12,758 bases of DNA from Thermoprotei archaeon (GTDB lineage Archaea > Thermoproteota > Thermoprotei_A > Sulfolobales > Desulfurococcaceae), in the NCBI GenBank assembly GCA_003661825.1, contig QMWW01000018.1:1-12758 (forward strand). The letters run 5' to 3'. The notes beneath the pieces were generated by a model, which was not told where the DNA came from, made no database searches, and saw only the letters and a program-made list of their open reading frames with translations. A program made the translations under genes and the position numbers. Positions 6,152 to 12,758 of this stretch are shown piece after piece (the stretch's first letter is position 1; each line of letters starts with the position of its first letter).

Positions 6152-7165
6152 TCAAATACCCAGATCCTCTAAGAGAGCTCTTACACGTATGGCTTCTCTT
6201 CTCCGTCTAAATAGTCTAGTACTAAAGTACCTAGCTGCATAATCCGGTAGTATAGTCACGGCTACTTTGCCCTCACCTAGTTTGTATTTCCTTATCGCCT
6301 TAATCGTTGAGACAATGTTTGCTCCACTCGATATACCTACTGGTAGCCCCTCGTACCTAGCTATTTTTCTAGCCATCTCTATCGATTCATCGCTATATGC
6401 TAAAACAAAGTCGTCTATAAGCGGCTTGTTCTTCACAATGATCTCGGGTACAAAACCGTCTCCCACACCTTCGATCTCGTGTCTATCACATTTAGGAGAG
6501 GGCAATCCTCTAAACCAACTATAGGCTACAGGGCACTCACCAGGTTCTGCTCCAACCACTATAGTGTTGCGGCATTCTTCCTTAAGCCTCTTCGCTATCC
6601 CTATAAGAGTACCCCCTGTACCTATCTGTGCCACAAACAGATCTGGACACCCTACCTGCTCGAGGATCTCCTTTCCAGTAGTCTCATAGTGTGCTTCTAT
6701 ATTTGCTTCATCACTCCACTGATCAAACAAGAAGTACTTATCCGGCTCTTTTTCAGCAAGTTCCCTAGCTTGTTCAAGAGCTCTCCCTGCATCAACTTCT
6801 CCACCAGGTGTAAGCAGGAACTCCGCACCTAATAGTCTCATCAACATAAATCTTTCAGCACTCATTTCTTCCGGTATAATGATCAAGACTTTATAGCCAA
6901 GAAAGCTCCCTATAGCTGAGAAGGCTATACCCGTATTACCAGTTGTTGGCACAACTATCGTCATACCGGGTTTTAGCTCTCCTCTCTCCTCCGCTTTCTT
7001 GATCATATAGTATGCCATACGATCCTTAATACTACCAGTGGGGTTTAAGAACTCCATCTTTCCCCAGACTTCGGCACGTATATCTGCTGGAAGAGATCTA
7101 CTTAGCTTAACTATAGGGGTATTTCCTATACAGTCAAGCAAGTTCTTGCAAACTCTGCGATCCAA
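6152..7165 (-). CDS. PLP-dependent cysteine synthase family enzyme
   Basis: Beta-family PLP enzyme that replaces the leaving group of an activated serine with sulfide to make cysteine, or a related reaction (cystathionine beta-synthase core); cytosolic. Family features are in order: IGNTPIVKL (13-21), the PLP lysine Lys47 in NPTGSIKDR (41-49), substrate loop TTGNTG (74-79), the PLP phosphate loop GTGGT (182-186), GVGDGFVPE (233-241), GISSGAN (277-283) and LPDYAARYFST (306-316). NPTG and TTGNTG replace the usual NPGG and SSGNTG. A basic tail (RRRREAIRVRALLEDLGI, 320-337) extends past the usual end. The TTG start at 7165 is set by a strong SD (GGTGAT) 5 nt upstream, a stop in frame just before it, and the expected distance to IGNTP. 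Whether it uses O-acetylserine, O-phosphoserine or homocysteine cannot be decided, so no symbol is given. Confidence 0.92.
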   Translation of the reverse strand: MDRRVCKNLLDCIGNTPIVKLSRSLPADIRAEVWGKMEFLNPTGSIKDRMAYYMIKKAEERGELKPGMTIVVPTTGNTGIAFSAIGSFLGYKVLIIIPEEMSAERFMLMRLLGAEFLLTPGGEVDAGRALEQARELAEKEPDKYFLFDQWSDEANIEAHYETTGKEILEQVGCPDLFVAQIGTGGTLIGIAKRLKEECRNTIVVGAEPGECPVAYSWFRGLPSPKCDRHEIEGVGDGFVPEIIVKNKPLIDDFVLAYSDESIEMARKIARYEGLPVGISSGANIVSTIKAIRKYKLGEGKVAVTILPDYAARYFSTRLFRRRREAIRVRALLEDLGI

Positions 7166-7170
7166 GTAAA

Positions 7171-7176
7171 ATCACC
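7171..7176 (-). promoter_or_regulatory. SD deciding the TTG start of the cysteine synthase gene
   Basis: GGTGAT on the minus strand, 5 nt before TTG 7165. An in-frame TGA overlaps the site (7172-7174), so no start further upstream is possible. A TATA-like AATATATG on the same strand at 7221-7228 may be its promoter. Confidence 0.6.
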
Positions 7177-7318
7177 AAATATTACAGCCAGTACATAGTA
7201 GAGTAGTAAGAAGGACTCAACATATATTGTTTTAGGAAAAGTGTAGTCCAGAGTTAATACGATATTATATTAGATAGTTTATTACATCTTCATTCCAGGA
7301 TACTACACACTGAGCCTT

Positions 7319-7327
7319 CTTTTAATA
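7319..7327 (+). promoter_or_regulatory. TATA-like box before the 113-residue gene
   Basis: CTTTTAATA centred about 37 nt before the TTG at 7360. The SD GGTG at 7351-7354 lies just past the expected transcription start, so the leader would be very short. The remaining 194-nt divergent gap is AT-rich with no other pattern I can name. Confidence 0.35.
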
Positions 7328-7359
7328 GGAACTATTAAATGGAGTAATCGGGTGTTGAT

Positions 7360-7701
7360 TTGAGTAAGGGTTTCTACCAGTATATAGCTGATGAGAGGCT
7401 TAAGTTACTCTATAGTATTGTCTACTCGTACTGGTATTTCTACGATAAATCATTTCTACCCCAGGCTATACACGTCTATACCTATAAGTTAATACAAGAA
7501 AGGGCGATCAAGGACCTATGGGGTGACTGGTTTTGGACTGGAATGGGCCCTCACTCCTATAAATTAGGATACGAGCTAGTACTACTTAGTTCACAGGGTC
7601 TATTAGAAAAGGTATGTATAGGTAATGGAGTGCTGTGCGGCTTACTTACTCTCCCTAACTATGCTCCTAAGCCCGAGAAACTATATTTAGCGATGCTATA
7701 A
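7360..7701 (+). CDS. Small aromatic-rich protein (113 aa), possible winged helix
   Basis: Not firmly recognised. Of 113 residues, 21 are Tyr, Trp or Phe, concentrated in YSYWYFYDKSF (22-32) and WGDWFW (54-59). The segment GPHSYKLGYELVLLSSQGLLEKV (63-85) resembles the 'GPYSxxLxxxLxxLxxxGLI' turn and helix seen in several archaeal winged-helix and Panacea-like proteins, but this is pattern memory only. It is soluble with no membrane segment. TTG start at 7360 with SD GGTG 5 nt upstream; the family is unknown, so the N-terminus rests on that SD. It diverges from the cysteine synthase gene and converges with the HD phosphohydrolase, the two stop codons being only 7 nt apart. A regulator role would be inference. 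Confidence 0.65.
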   Translation: MSKGFYQYIADERLKLLYSIVYSYWYFYDKSFLPQAIHVYTYKLIQERAIKDLWGDWFWTGMGPHSYKLGYELVLLSSQGLLEKVCIGNGVLCGLLTLPNYAPKPEKLYLAML

Positions 7702-7708
7702 ACTATAG

Positions 7709-9361
7709 CTACATCGTAATAGTTGATACTGTAGTAAAGCTTACCAGTTCTTCCAGCTTCTTCCTCCACTCAACATTATCCTTCACCTTCTCGAGAAAGA
7801 TCTCTCTGAGCTTATCCTTTGTAGCCTTGTTTAAGCTCCTGAGGGTGTATAGCCTTACCTCGCCTATATTCGACAAGTGGTATCTAAGCGAAAATTCTTC
7901 TACGCTATAGAGCCTGATAGATCTATCGATCTTTATGAGTATGTGAGGGCCTTGAACATTCCACGCCGTATTGGGAAACACCTGGATCTGCTCGATCCCG
8001 ATCCTGATGTAATCCTTAACCCACTCTTCGATGTTAGAAGAAATGAAGTCTACTAGCTCTTCTTCGCACTCCCTGATCCTACGGCTTAGCCTAATGCCTG
8101 GAGTAAAGCGCGGTATAGCTGGTATGATCTCGCCTATGAGCCACTTATACATAGGCTTTCTATAGTCAAATATCGACTTAACGTGATTAGATATAGTTTT
8201 GCTCTTTACTACACCACGCTTAACTAGCCCTCTGATCTCCATTAAGACGTGATCTGTTAGGTCTAAGTACTCTTCTAGGAAAGCCTCTACTAGCCCCTGA
8301 TCCCGTGGTCGTAGCAGTACCCTAGGTAGTATGTTTTTCTGAAGCCCTATATAGCACCAAGCCTCTGGATCAGATAAGATCTCGATCGCTGACCAGCCAA
8401 AGGCTCTGATCACTCTATGCAAATAGACGTTTTCATACATAAGTCTTCGTGCATCGAGGAACCTTATTAGGTCTGGTATGATCTTTTCATCTATCATGAG
8501 GAGTATAGGTGTAGGGATGTTCTTGTAAAGCTCTAATTCTTTCCCTAAATGTTCTTTCGAAAACCTGCTTAGAACGTGTTCTACTGGTACTGGAGTTGTA
8601 TAGCGTATTAGTCTCTTCCTATTGATCATTCCAAGCTCTATAGCACCGCTGAATTTACTGTCTCTTATAAGATAGTCAAGGAGATCCGATGGATACAGAA
8701 AATCCCTTACTATCATTCTCAGGAAATACCCATAACCTTGTTCACTAACATTAAACTCTGAGTGATATATGAGAACCCCTGTTTTAGGATCTCTACATAG
8801 AGGTATCATTATTTGGTCAAGCCATGTAATCATGTCTTCAACATACTTACCAAACCCCGCTTTCACTAGTAGCTGCTTTATTTCTTCTCTAAGCCTATGC
8901 CAGTATATGAGGAATCCTATGACTTCGTGGGAGAAACATCTATCAGCAAGAGTTTTCCTAGCTTCTGCACCAAGAATCTTTGGTATAACATATTCATCGA
9001 ATAAGTGGCCGAGAGGGCCATGGCCTATATCGTGTAGCAGACTAGCCAGTCTAACGATAATGCGGTTCATTTTCTGAAACGCTGAGTCACTGACTAGTGG
9101 AACCCCTGCTTCTGCTTTTAACGCTTCAAGGCTAGGCGAGTTTTCAAGGATGCTATTTATAAAGTCGCTTGCTATGTGCATTACTCCTAAGCTATGCTCA
9201 AACCTTGTATGCACTGCTGATGGATATACGAGGTACGTTAGTTGGAGCTGCTTAATGTAGCGTAGCCTCTGGAGCTCCCACTTGTTTATTAAAGGCTCCT
9301 CGGTATCACGGTATACTGGAATCTCATCGTACACGGCGTCTCTTATGTATATCTTCTCCAA
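7709..9361 (-). CDS. HD-domain phosphohydrolase (dNTPase-like)
   Basis: Metal-dependent phosphohydrolase of the HD superfamily, in the branch that includes dNTP triphosphohydrolases; cytosolic, possibly controlling nucleotide pools. It is 550 residues. HD motifs are in order: HTRFEHSLGVMHIA (51-64) with His56, the HD pair His110-Asp111 in LLHDIGHGPLGH (108-119), and the last metal Asp in SDLLDYLIRDS (225-235), probably Asp226. The HTRFEHSLG form is typical of the dGTPase/YdhJ type. The C-terminal half (about 240-550) is charged and helical, without motifs I know; it ends with a mixed Lys/Arg/Glu region. The TTG at 9361 is chosen because GGTGA (9368-9372) sits 6 nt upstream and the sequence MEKIYIRDAVYDEI runs into the conserved N-terminal strand. 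It converges with the small aromatic protein. Nucleotide specificity is unknown. Confidence 0.88.
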   Translation of the reverse strand: MEKIYIRDAVYDEIPVYRDTEEPLINKWELQRLRYIKQLQLTYLVYPSAVHTRFEHSLGVMHIASDFINSILENSPSLEALKAEAGVPLVSDSAFQKMNRIIVRLASLLHDIGHGPLGHLFDEYVIPKILGAEARKTLADRCFSHEVIGFLIYWHRLREEIKQLLVKAGFGKYVEDMITWLDQIMIPLCRDPKTGVLIYHSEFNVSEQGYGYFLRMIVRDFLYPSDLLDYLIRDSKFSGAIELGMINRKRLIRYTTPVPVEHVLSRFSKEHLGKELELYKNIPTPILLMIDEKIIPDLIRFLDARRLMYENVYLHRVIRAFGWSAIEILSDPEAWCYIGLQKNILPRVLLRPRDQGLVEAFLEEYLDLTDHVLMEIRGLVKRGVVKSKTISNHVKSIFDYRKPMYKWLIGEIIPAIPRFTPGIRLSRRIRECEEELVDFISSNIEEWVKDYIRIGIEQIQVFPNTAWNVQGPHILIKIDRSIRLYSVEEFSLRYHLSNIGEVRLYTLRSLNKATKDKLREIFLEKVKDNVEWRKKLEELVSFTTVSTITM

Positions 9362-9367
9362 CAGATT

Positions 9368-9372
9368 TCACC
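9368..9372 (-). promoter_or_regulatory. SD for the TTG start of the HD phosphohydrolase
   Basis: GGTGA on the minus strand, 6 nt before the TTG at 9361. It supports this non-ATG start. Confidence 0.55.
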
Positions 9373-9433
9373 AGTTTAGAACTTAGAAGAATAGCCATGA
9401 TTTACTTGATCAATAAAGTCTCTAATTAAACTG

Positions 9434-9444
9434 CTTTAATAAAG
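9434..9444 (-). promoter_or_regulatory. TATA-like box in the divergent gap (HD gene side)
   Basis: The sequence is CTTTATTAAAG on the minus strand and nearly the same on plus, since it is symmetric about its central base. On minus it would start the HD phosphohydrolase transcript near 9412 with a leader of about 50 nt. It could also work in the other direction. Confidence 0.35.
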
Positions 9445-9484
9445 TTTATGCGAAGAACTACTACAATTTGCTATCAAGGTAAGA

Positions 9485-9491
9485 TTTTTAT
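9485..9491 (+). promoter_or_regulatory. TATA-like box before the Mo-hydroxylase operon
   Basis: TTTTTAT, centred about 52 nt before the GTG at 9540, would give a leader of about 25 nt that includes the SD. A second AT-rich run at 9509-9518 (TAATTAAATA) is an alternative but would place the transcription start at or past the SD. Confidence 0.3.
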
Positions 9492-9529
9492 CCTGTAGGG
9501 GCTCAGAATAATTAAATAACTACGCTGTT

Positions 9530-9536
9530 AGGTGAT
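9530..9536 (+). promoter_or_regulatory. SD of the FAD-subunit gene, very close to its GTG
   Basis: AGGTGAT is a full match to the archaeal anti-SD core but ends only 3 nt before the GTG at 9540, closer than the 5-7 nt seen for other genes here. The downstream protein begins at the expected family position, so the start is kept. Confidence 0.5.
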
Positions 9537-9539
9537 CTC

Positions 9540-10439
9540 GTGGTTTTACCTAGATTTGAAGTAATCGTACCTTCTTCTCTAAGAGAAGCGCTAGATGTCT
9601 TGGAGAAATATGGTAGAGAGGCTAGACTGCTAGCTGGTGGAACCGAGCTACTAGTCCTACTACGCGATCGCAGAATACCTGTTCCAAAATATATCGTAAG
9701 CTTAAGAAAACTTAGAAAAGAACTCTCCTATGTTAAGGAGGAAAATGGATGGATACGTATAGGTGCATTAACCAGCATATGGGATCTGAATCAAAGTATT
9801 CTCGGTAAAGACCTAAGATATGCTGGATTTACTGATGTTTTCCATAAGTTTGGCACTATATCCATAAGATTTATGGCTACTATTGGAGGCAATATTGCCT
9901 CGTCTACACCATATAGTGATTATCTCACGCTACTACTAGTTTATGATGCTAGAGTTAGGCTCATAAGCACTAGTGGTGAGAGAATAGTAGCTCTAGAGGA
10001 TTTTGTATTAGATAAGAGAGAGCTTGATATAAAGCCAGGCGAGCTAATAGCTGAGATACTGTTTAAAAAACCTGGAAGTAGCTGTAGCAGTAGTTTCATA
10101 AAATTTGACCGCAGAGAGCTAATGATAGCAGGAGTAGTTACTTCAGCTGCTTTCATGTGCCTCGATGAAAACAACGTAATAACTGATGTGAAGATAAGCT
10201 TCGATATGGTAAAGGCTAAGCACATACCTAGAAGAGCACGTAGAACCGAAGCGTTCTTACTTAATAGAGAGTTTAGCGAGGAAGCACTAAACGAGGCTAT
10301 AGAGAAAGTCTTACCTAGCGAAATGGAGAGAAGAAGCGATTGGTGGACAACAGCTGAGTATAGACTTGAAATGTCTAAGGTTGTACTCAAAAGAAACCTC
10401 CTACGCATCTATGAACGGCTAAAGAGGAGAACGCCGTGA
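9540..10439 (+). CDS. Molybdenum hydroxylase FAD-binding (medium) subunit
   Basis: Medium subunit of a three-part xanthine dehydrogenase/aldehyde oxidoreductase-type enzyme; its FAD passes electrons from the 2Fe-2S clusters to an external acceptor. It has 299 residues, normal for CoxM/CutM proteins. The two FAD motifs are AGGTELL (32-38) and IRFMATIGGNIASSTPYSD (109-127); the C-terminal part (about 180-295) fits the CO dehydrogenase flavoprotein C-terminal domain. GTG start with a close SD. The gene ends in GTGA, where the start of the 2Fe-2S subunit overlaps its stop by 4 nt, so the two are translationally coupled. The order FAD, Fe-S, molybdopterin subunit matches the M-S-L order of cox operons, but the large subunit is not of CO dehydrogenase type. 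The electron acceptor is unknown. Confidence 0.92.
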   Translation: MVLPRFEVIVPSSLREALDVLEKYGREARLLAGGTELLVLLRDRRIPVPKYIVSLRKLRKELSYVKEENGWIRIGALTSIWDLNQSILGKDLRYAGFTDVFHKFGTISIRFMATIGGNIASSTPYSDYLTLLLVYDARVRLISTSGERIVALEDFVLDKRELDIKPGELIAEILFKKPGSSCSSSFIKFDRRELMIAGVVTSAAFMCLDENNVITDVKISFDMVKAKHIPRRARRTEAFLLNREFSEEALNEAIEKVLPSEMERRSDWWTTAEYRLEMSKVVLKRNLLRIYERLKRRTP

Positions 10440-10972
10440 TACGCGTGCGTCTGCGTATAAACGGTGTTGATAGAGAGATCGAGGTCAAGAGTAATGAGAG
10501 GCTAGTAGATACGCTGAGATATAGGCTTGGATTAATGAGCGTTAAGGAAGGATGTGGTAGAGGAGAGTGTGGAGCCTGTACTGTACTAGTAGATGGCGCC
10601 CCCGTTCGCTCTTGCCTAGTACTCACGGCATCGCTTGACGGAGCAAATATAGTTACACTAGAAGGACTTGTACCACCCCAAAAGATCCACGCTATCCAAG
10701 TAGGATTTCTTGAAAGCGGGGGTATACAGTGCGGGTTCTGTATACCGGGCTTTATAATCACTATTAAAGCTCTTCTAGATCGAAACCCTAACCCTACTGA
10801 GGATGAAATACTTGAATGGTTAGCAAATGTTCTGTGCAGGTGTGGTAGCTATCATAGGTACCTGGATGCCGTTAAGATAGCTATTAATTACCTCAAGCGC
10901 GGAGATGAAATGTTTGATCTAGAGCATATAAGATCTAAGTACTACATGAAGGTTCTAGAGGAGGATAAATAA
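10436..10972 (+). CDS. Molybdenum hydroxylase 2Fe-2S (small) subunit
   Basis: Small subunit that relays electrons from the molybdenum centre to FAD through two 2Fe-2S clusters. All eight ligands are present: a plant-ferredoxin-type set Cys40, Cys45, Cys48 and Cys60 (CGRGECGACTV...RSC), and the helical-domain set Cys99, Cys102 (QCGFCIPG), Cys134 and Cys136 (LCRCGSYHRYLDAV), with the usual 31 residues between Cys102 and Cys134. It is 178 residues; a charged tail of about 20 residues after NYLKRGDEM is longer than most CoxS proteins. Start GTG 10436 overlaps the FAD-subunit stop (GTGA). The TAA stop shares one base with the ATG of the large subunit (TAATG), so all three are in one operon. It lacks a Tat-type signal, so the complex is probably cytosolic. 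Confidence 0.95.
   Translation: MIRVRLRINGVDREIEVKSNERLVDTLRYRLGLMSVKEGCGRGECGACTVLVDGAPVRSCLVLTASLDGANIVTLEGLVPPQKIHAIQVGFLESGGIQCGFCIPGFIITIKALLDRNPNPTEDEILEWLANVLCRCGSYHRYLDAVKIAINYLKRGDEMFDLEHIRSKYYMKVLEEDK
10959..10964 (+). promoter_or_regulatory. SD of the molybdopterin-subunit gene
   Basis: AGGAGG lies 7 nt before the ATG at 10972, inside the end of the 2Fe-2S gene. It is one of the clearest SD sites in the window and fixes the start of the large subunit. Confidence 0.6.
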
Positions 10973-12758
10973 TGTCTAAGCCCGAGTATGTTAGAGTAAT
11001 CGAGGAGTTCTTTAAGAGGTTTTACGGGAAATCAACCAGAGAATTCAAGTTCATTGGAAAGAAAATAGTGCGATGGGATGCACTAAGTAAAGTAATGGGC
11101 GAACCTCTGTTTACTCTCGATCTACTGAAGTACATAGGTAATCCGGTATACGTTTATAGTGTTAGAGCAAAGTATGCACACGCTAGGATCAAGTCGATTG
11201 ACGCATCAGATGCATCTAGTTATCCAGGAGTTATTAAGGTACTTACTGCAAGAGATATACCGGGGATCAATAGTGTTGGATACGTAATTCCAGACCAGCC
11301 GCTACTAGCTGATCGAAAGGTAAGGTATATAGGCGATACCGTAGCTCTAATCATAGCTGAATCCTACGAAAACGCTGTTGAAGCTAGCGAGCTAGTTAGT
11401 GTAGATTACGAACCCCTCCAGGCAATTCTTGACCCATTAGAAGTAGTAGAGTGGAATGGGTTAAAGGAGAAGCCACATGAACTAATACATGACGAGAGAG
11501 GAAGCGATGTACTATCACGTTACAGGATCAGGAGAGGAGACATAAACAAGGCATTTCGCGAAGCATCGGTGATTATCGAGAACGAGTACCGAACACCAAT
11601 GCAAGAACACGCATATATAGAGCCTGAAGCAGCTATAGCGGTCCCAGAGCCCGGCAATGCTGTAACGATATATGTTAAAACCCAGTGTCCCTTTGATACA
11701 CGTAAAGCTGTAGCCCAAGTACTGGGTTTGCCCTATAACAAGGTTAGAGTTATAGCACCAGCACTAGGAGGAGGGTTCGGCGGGGCTGAAGATGTGGGTA
11801 ACGAAGTAGCAGCTAAAGCAGCGCTTGCAGCACTAACTGTTCAAAGACCAGCTATAGCATTCTATACTAGAGAAGAGTCTATTATAGGCCACAGCAAGAG
11901 GCATCCAATGATAGCTAGGTACAAGCATGCTGCACGGCGTGATGGGATACTGCTAGGTATTGAAGCAGAGATAATCCTGGATACAGGTGCATATGCTAGT
12001 CTAGGGCCTTTTGTCGGGTGGAGAGCAGTAGTTCACTCAACTGGGCCCTATAGAGTACTTAATGCGAAAATAGACTTAGCCGTTGTTTATACCAACAAGG
12101 TATATGCTGGTGCCTTCCGGGGATTCGGTAATCCCCAGGTAACGTTTGCCGTTGAGAGACAAATGGATCTACTGGCAGAAGAGCTTGGCATAGATCCCGT
12201 CGAGTTCAGGCTTAAAAACATCTTAAGAAACGGCGATCATACGGTACACGGTCAGCTATTAGACCATGGAGTAGGGTTAGAGGAAGCTATCAAGAGAGCT
12301 ATAGAGCTTAGTGGTTGGTACGAGAAGAGGAGGAAGTATAGAGAGGATACAGGCAGGACTAGACGAGGAATAGGAATAGCGATATTCTACCATGGCAATA
12401 GTATAGGCGCAGAAGGAGCCGATTACTCGGCCGTCTCAGTAATGATACAGCGGGATGGTAGCATAATACTAAGGAGTGGAACAACGGATATGGGGCAGGG
12501 CTCGCTCATGGGGTTAACCAGTATACTATCTGAAATACTGGGCGTACCGCCAAGCTATATAAGGATAGAGGCTGCCGATACCTCTAGTACGCCGGATTCG
12601 GGCCCTACCGTTGCATCAAGAGTCACAGTTATGACTGGAAACGCTACATTACTAGCTGCGTATAGGCTTAGAGAAAGATTGAATAGGCTAGCTGCCGAAA
12701 TCTTGGGCTGTAATCCTGGAGATATAGTGATAGAGGCTCCCAGCGTCTATTGCCGCGA
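10972..12758 (+). CDS. Molybdenum hydroxylase large (molybdopterin) subunit, 3' end outside window
   Basis: Catalytic subunit of the xanthine dehydrogenase/aldehyde oxidoreductase family; it hydroxylates a substrate carbon (aldehyde, purine or other N-heterocycle) with water at a Mo cofactor. I translated 595 codons with no stop; the family is usually 700-800, so the end is cut off. Motifs seen: the N-terminal domain start VRWDALSKVMGEPLF (33-47), MQEHAYIEPEAA (210-221), LGGGFGGAED (265-274), TREESIIGHSKRHPM (299-313), AGAFRGFGNPQ (379-389), TTDMGQGSLMG (504-514) and DTSSTPDSGPTVASR (536-550). The active-site loop is the AFRGFG type, not the AYRCSFR loop of CO dehydrogenase. The catalytic Glu lies beyond the window. 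An N-terminal extension of about 25 residues (EFFKRFYGK) precedes the domain. It overlaps the 2Fe-2S subunit stop by 1 nt. Substrate unknown. Confidence 0.92.
   Translation, partial: MSKPEYVRVIEEFFKRFYGKSTREFKFIGKKIVRWDALSKVMGEPLFTLDLLKYIGNPVYVYSVRAKYAHARIKSIDASDASSYPGVIKVLTARDIPGINSVGYVIPDQPLLADRKVRYIGDTVALIIAESYENAVEASELVSVDYEPLQAILDPLEVVEWNGLKEKPHELIHDERGSDVLSRYRIRRGDINKAFREASVIIENEYRTPMQEHAYIEPEAAIAVPEPGNAVTIYVKTQCPFDTRKAVAQVLGLPYNKVRVIAPALGGGFGGAEDVGNEVAAKAALAALTVQRPAIAFYTREESIIGHSKRHPMIARYKHAARRDGILLGIEAEIILDTGAYASLGPFVGWRAVVHSTGPYRVLNAKIDLAVVYTNKVYAGAFRGFGNPQVTFAVERQMDLLAEELGIDPVEFRLKNILRNGDHTVHGQLLDHGVGLEEAIKRAIELSGWYEKRRKYREDTGRTRRGIGIAIFYHGNSIGAEGADYSAVSVMIQRDGSIILRSGTTDMGQGSLMGLTSILSEILGVPPSYIRIEAADTSSTPDSGPTVASRVTVMTGNATLLAAYRLRERLNRLAAEILGCNPGDIVIEAPSVYCR

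Noticed and set aside
6267..6832. Plus-strand open frames across the cysteine synthase-family gene
   Set aside because: The minus strand encodes a full set of family motifs here; the plus frames show none and are shadows.
8769..9077. Plus-strand open frame across the HD motifs
   Set aside because: It is antisense to the catalytic HD region of a well-supported gene and has no recognisable protein features.
9941..10761. Minus-strand open frames across the FAD and 2Fe-2S subunit genes
   Set aside because: Both are antisense to genes with complete cofactor motifs and have low-complexity Ser-rich translations.
11515..11718. Minus-strand 67-residue frame
   Set aside because: It is antisense to the molybdopterin-subunit gene, whose plus-strand translation is continuous and carries family motifs.
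10972..12758. CO dehydrogenase (CoxL) assignment for the large subunit
   Set aside because: The AYRCSFR active-site loop is absent; AGAFRGFG is found at that place, as in xanthine dehydrogenase and aldehyde oxidoreductases.
1..12758. CRISPR arrays, tRNA or rRNA genes, transposases, toxin or defence operon
   Set aside because: I looked for regularly spaced repeats, T-loop-like GGTTCRANNCC boxes, terminal inverted repeats and defence-family motifs and saw none convincing.

Overview
The window looks like chromosomal DNA of a hyperthermophilic crenarchaeon (Thermoproteota, most like Desulfurococcales). The grounds are an archaeal PriL-type primase subunit carrying Fe-S cysteines, heavy use of AGA/AGG, ATA and CTA/TTA codons, GGTGA-type Shine-Dalgarno (SD) sites, AT-rich TATA-like boxes near starts, very short intergenic gaps and many TTG/GTG starts. 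I see no insertion sequence, phage gene, CRISPR array, tRNA or rRNA. No stretch over 300 bases lacks a gene, and the longest gap is about 194 bases.

Layout. (1) 1-2407, plus strand: a tight run of DNA primase large subunit (5' end cut off), TenA-family thiamin-degradation/salvage enzyme, and a Thi4-family (thiazole synthase-like) protein. The genes overlap by 1 nt or abut, so they are probably one transcript. (2) 2432-4618: a secreted or membrane-anchored tyrosine-rich protein on the minus strand. Divergent from it are a small tail-anchored protein and a 91-residue protein, all unrecognised. (3) 4725-7165: a PfkB-family sugar kinase on plus, converging with and overlapping a 149-residue unknown on minus, which lies downstream of a cysteine synthase-family PLP enzyme. 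(4) 7360-9361: a small aromatic-rich protein converging on a large HD-domain phosphohydrolase. (5) 9540-12758: a molybdenum hydroxylase operon in the order FAD subunit, 2Fe-2S subunit, molybdopterin subunit. The last gene runs off the window after about 595 codons.

The most interesting point is the Thi4-family protein. It keeps the dinucleotide-binding fold and the family's C-terminal motif. An ungapped comparison with the archaeal Thi4 pattern (made from memory) shows that the His at the sulfur position and both residues I recall as catalytic iron ligands are replaced (His to Gly167, Asp to Asn169, His to Tyr184), and a Cys-Cys pair sits next to the last one. Its partner TenA keeps every catalytic residue I can check. 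This suggests a non-canonical Thi4 working with, or near, a normal TenA, either with different chemistry or no longer a thiazole synthase. The remainder is ordinary archaeal housekeeping with several unknown small proteins. I see no evidence for a defence system or mobile element.
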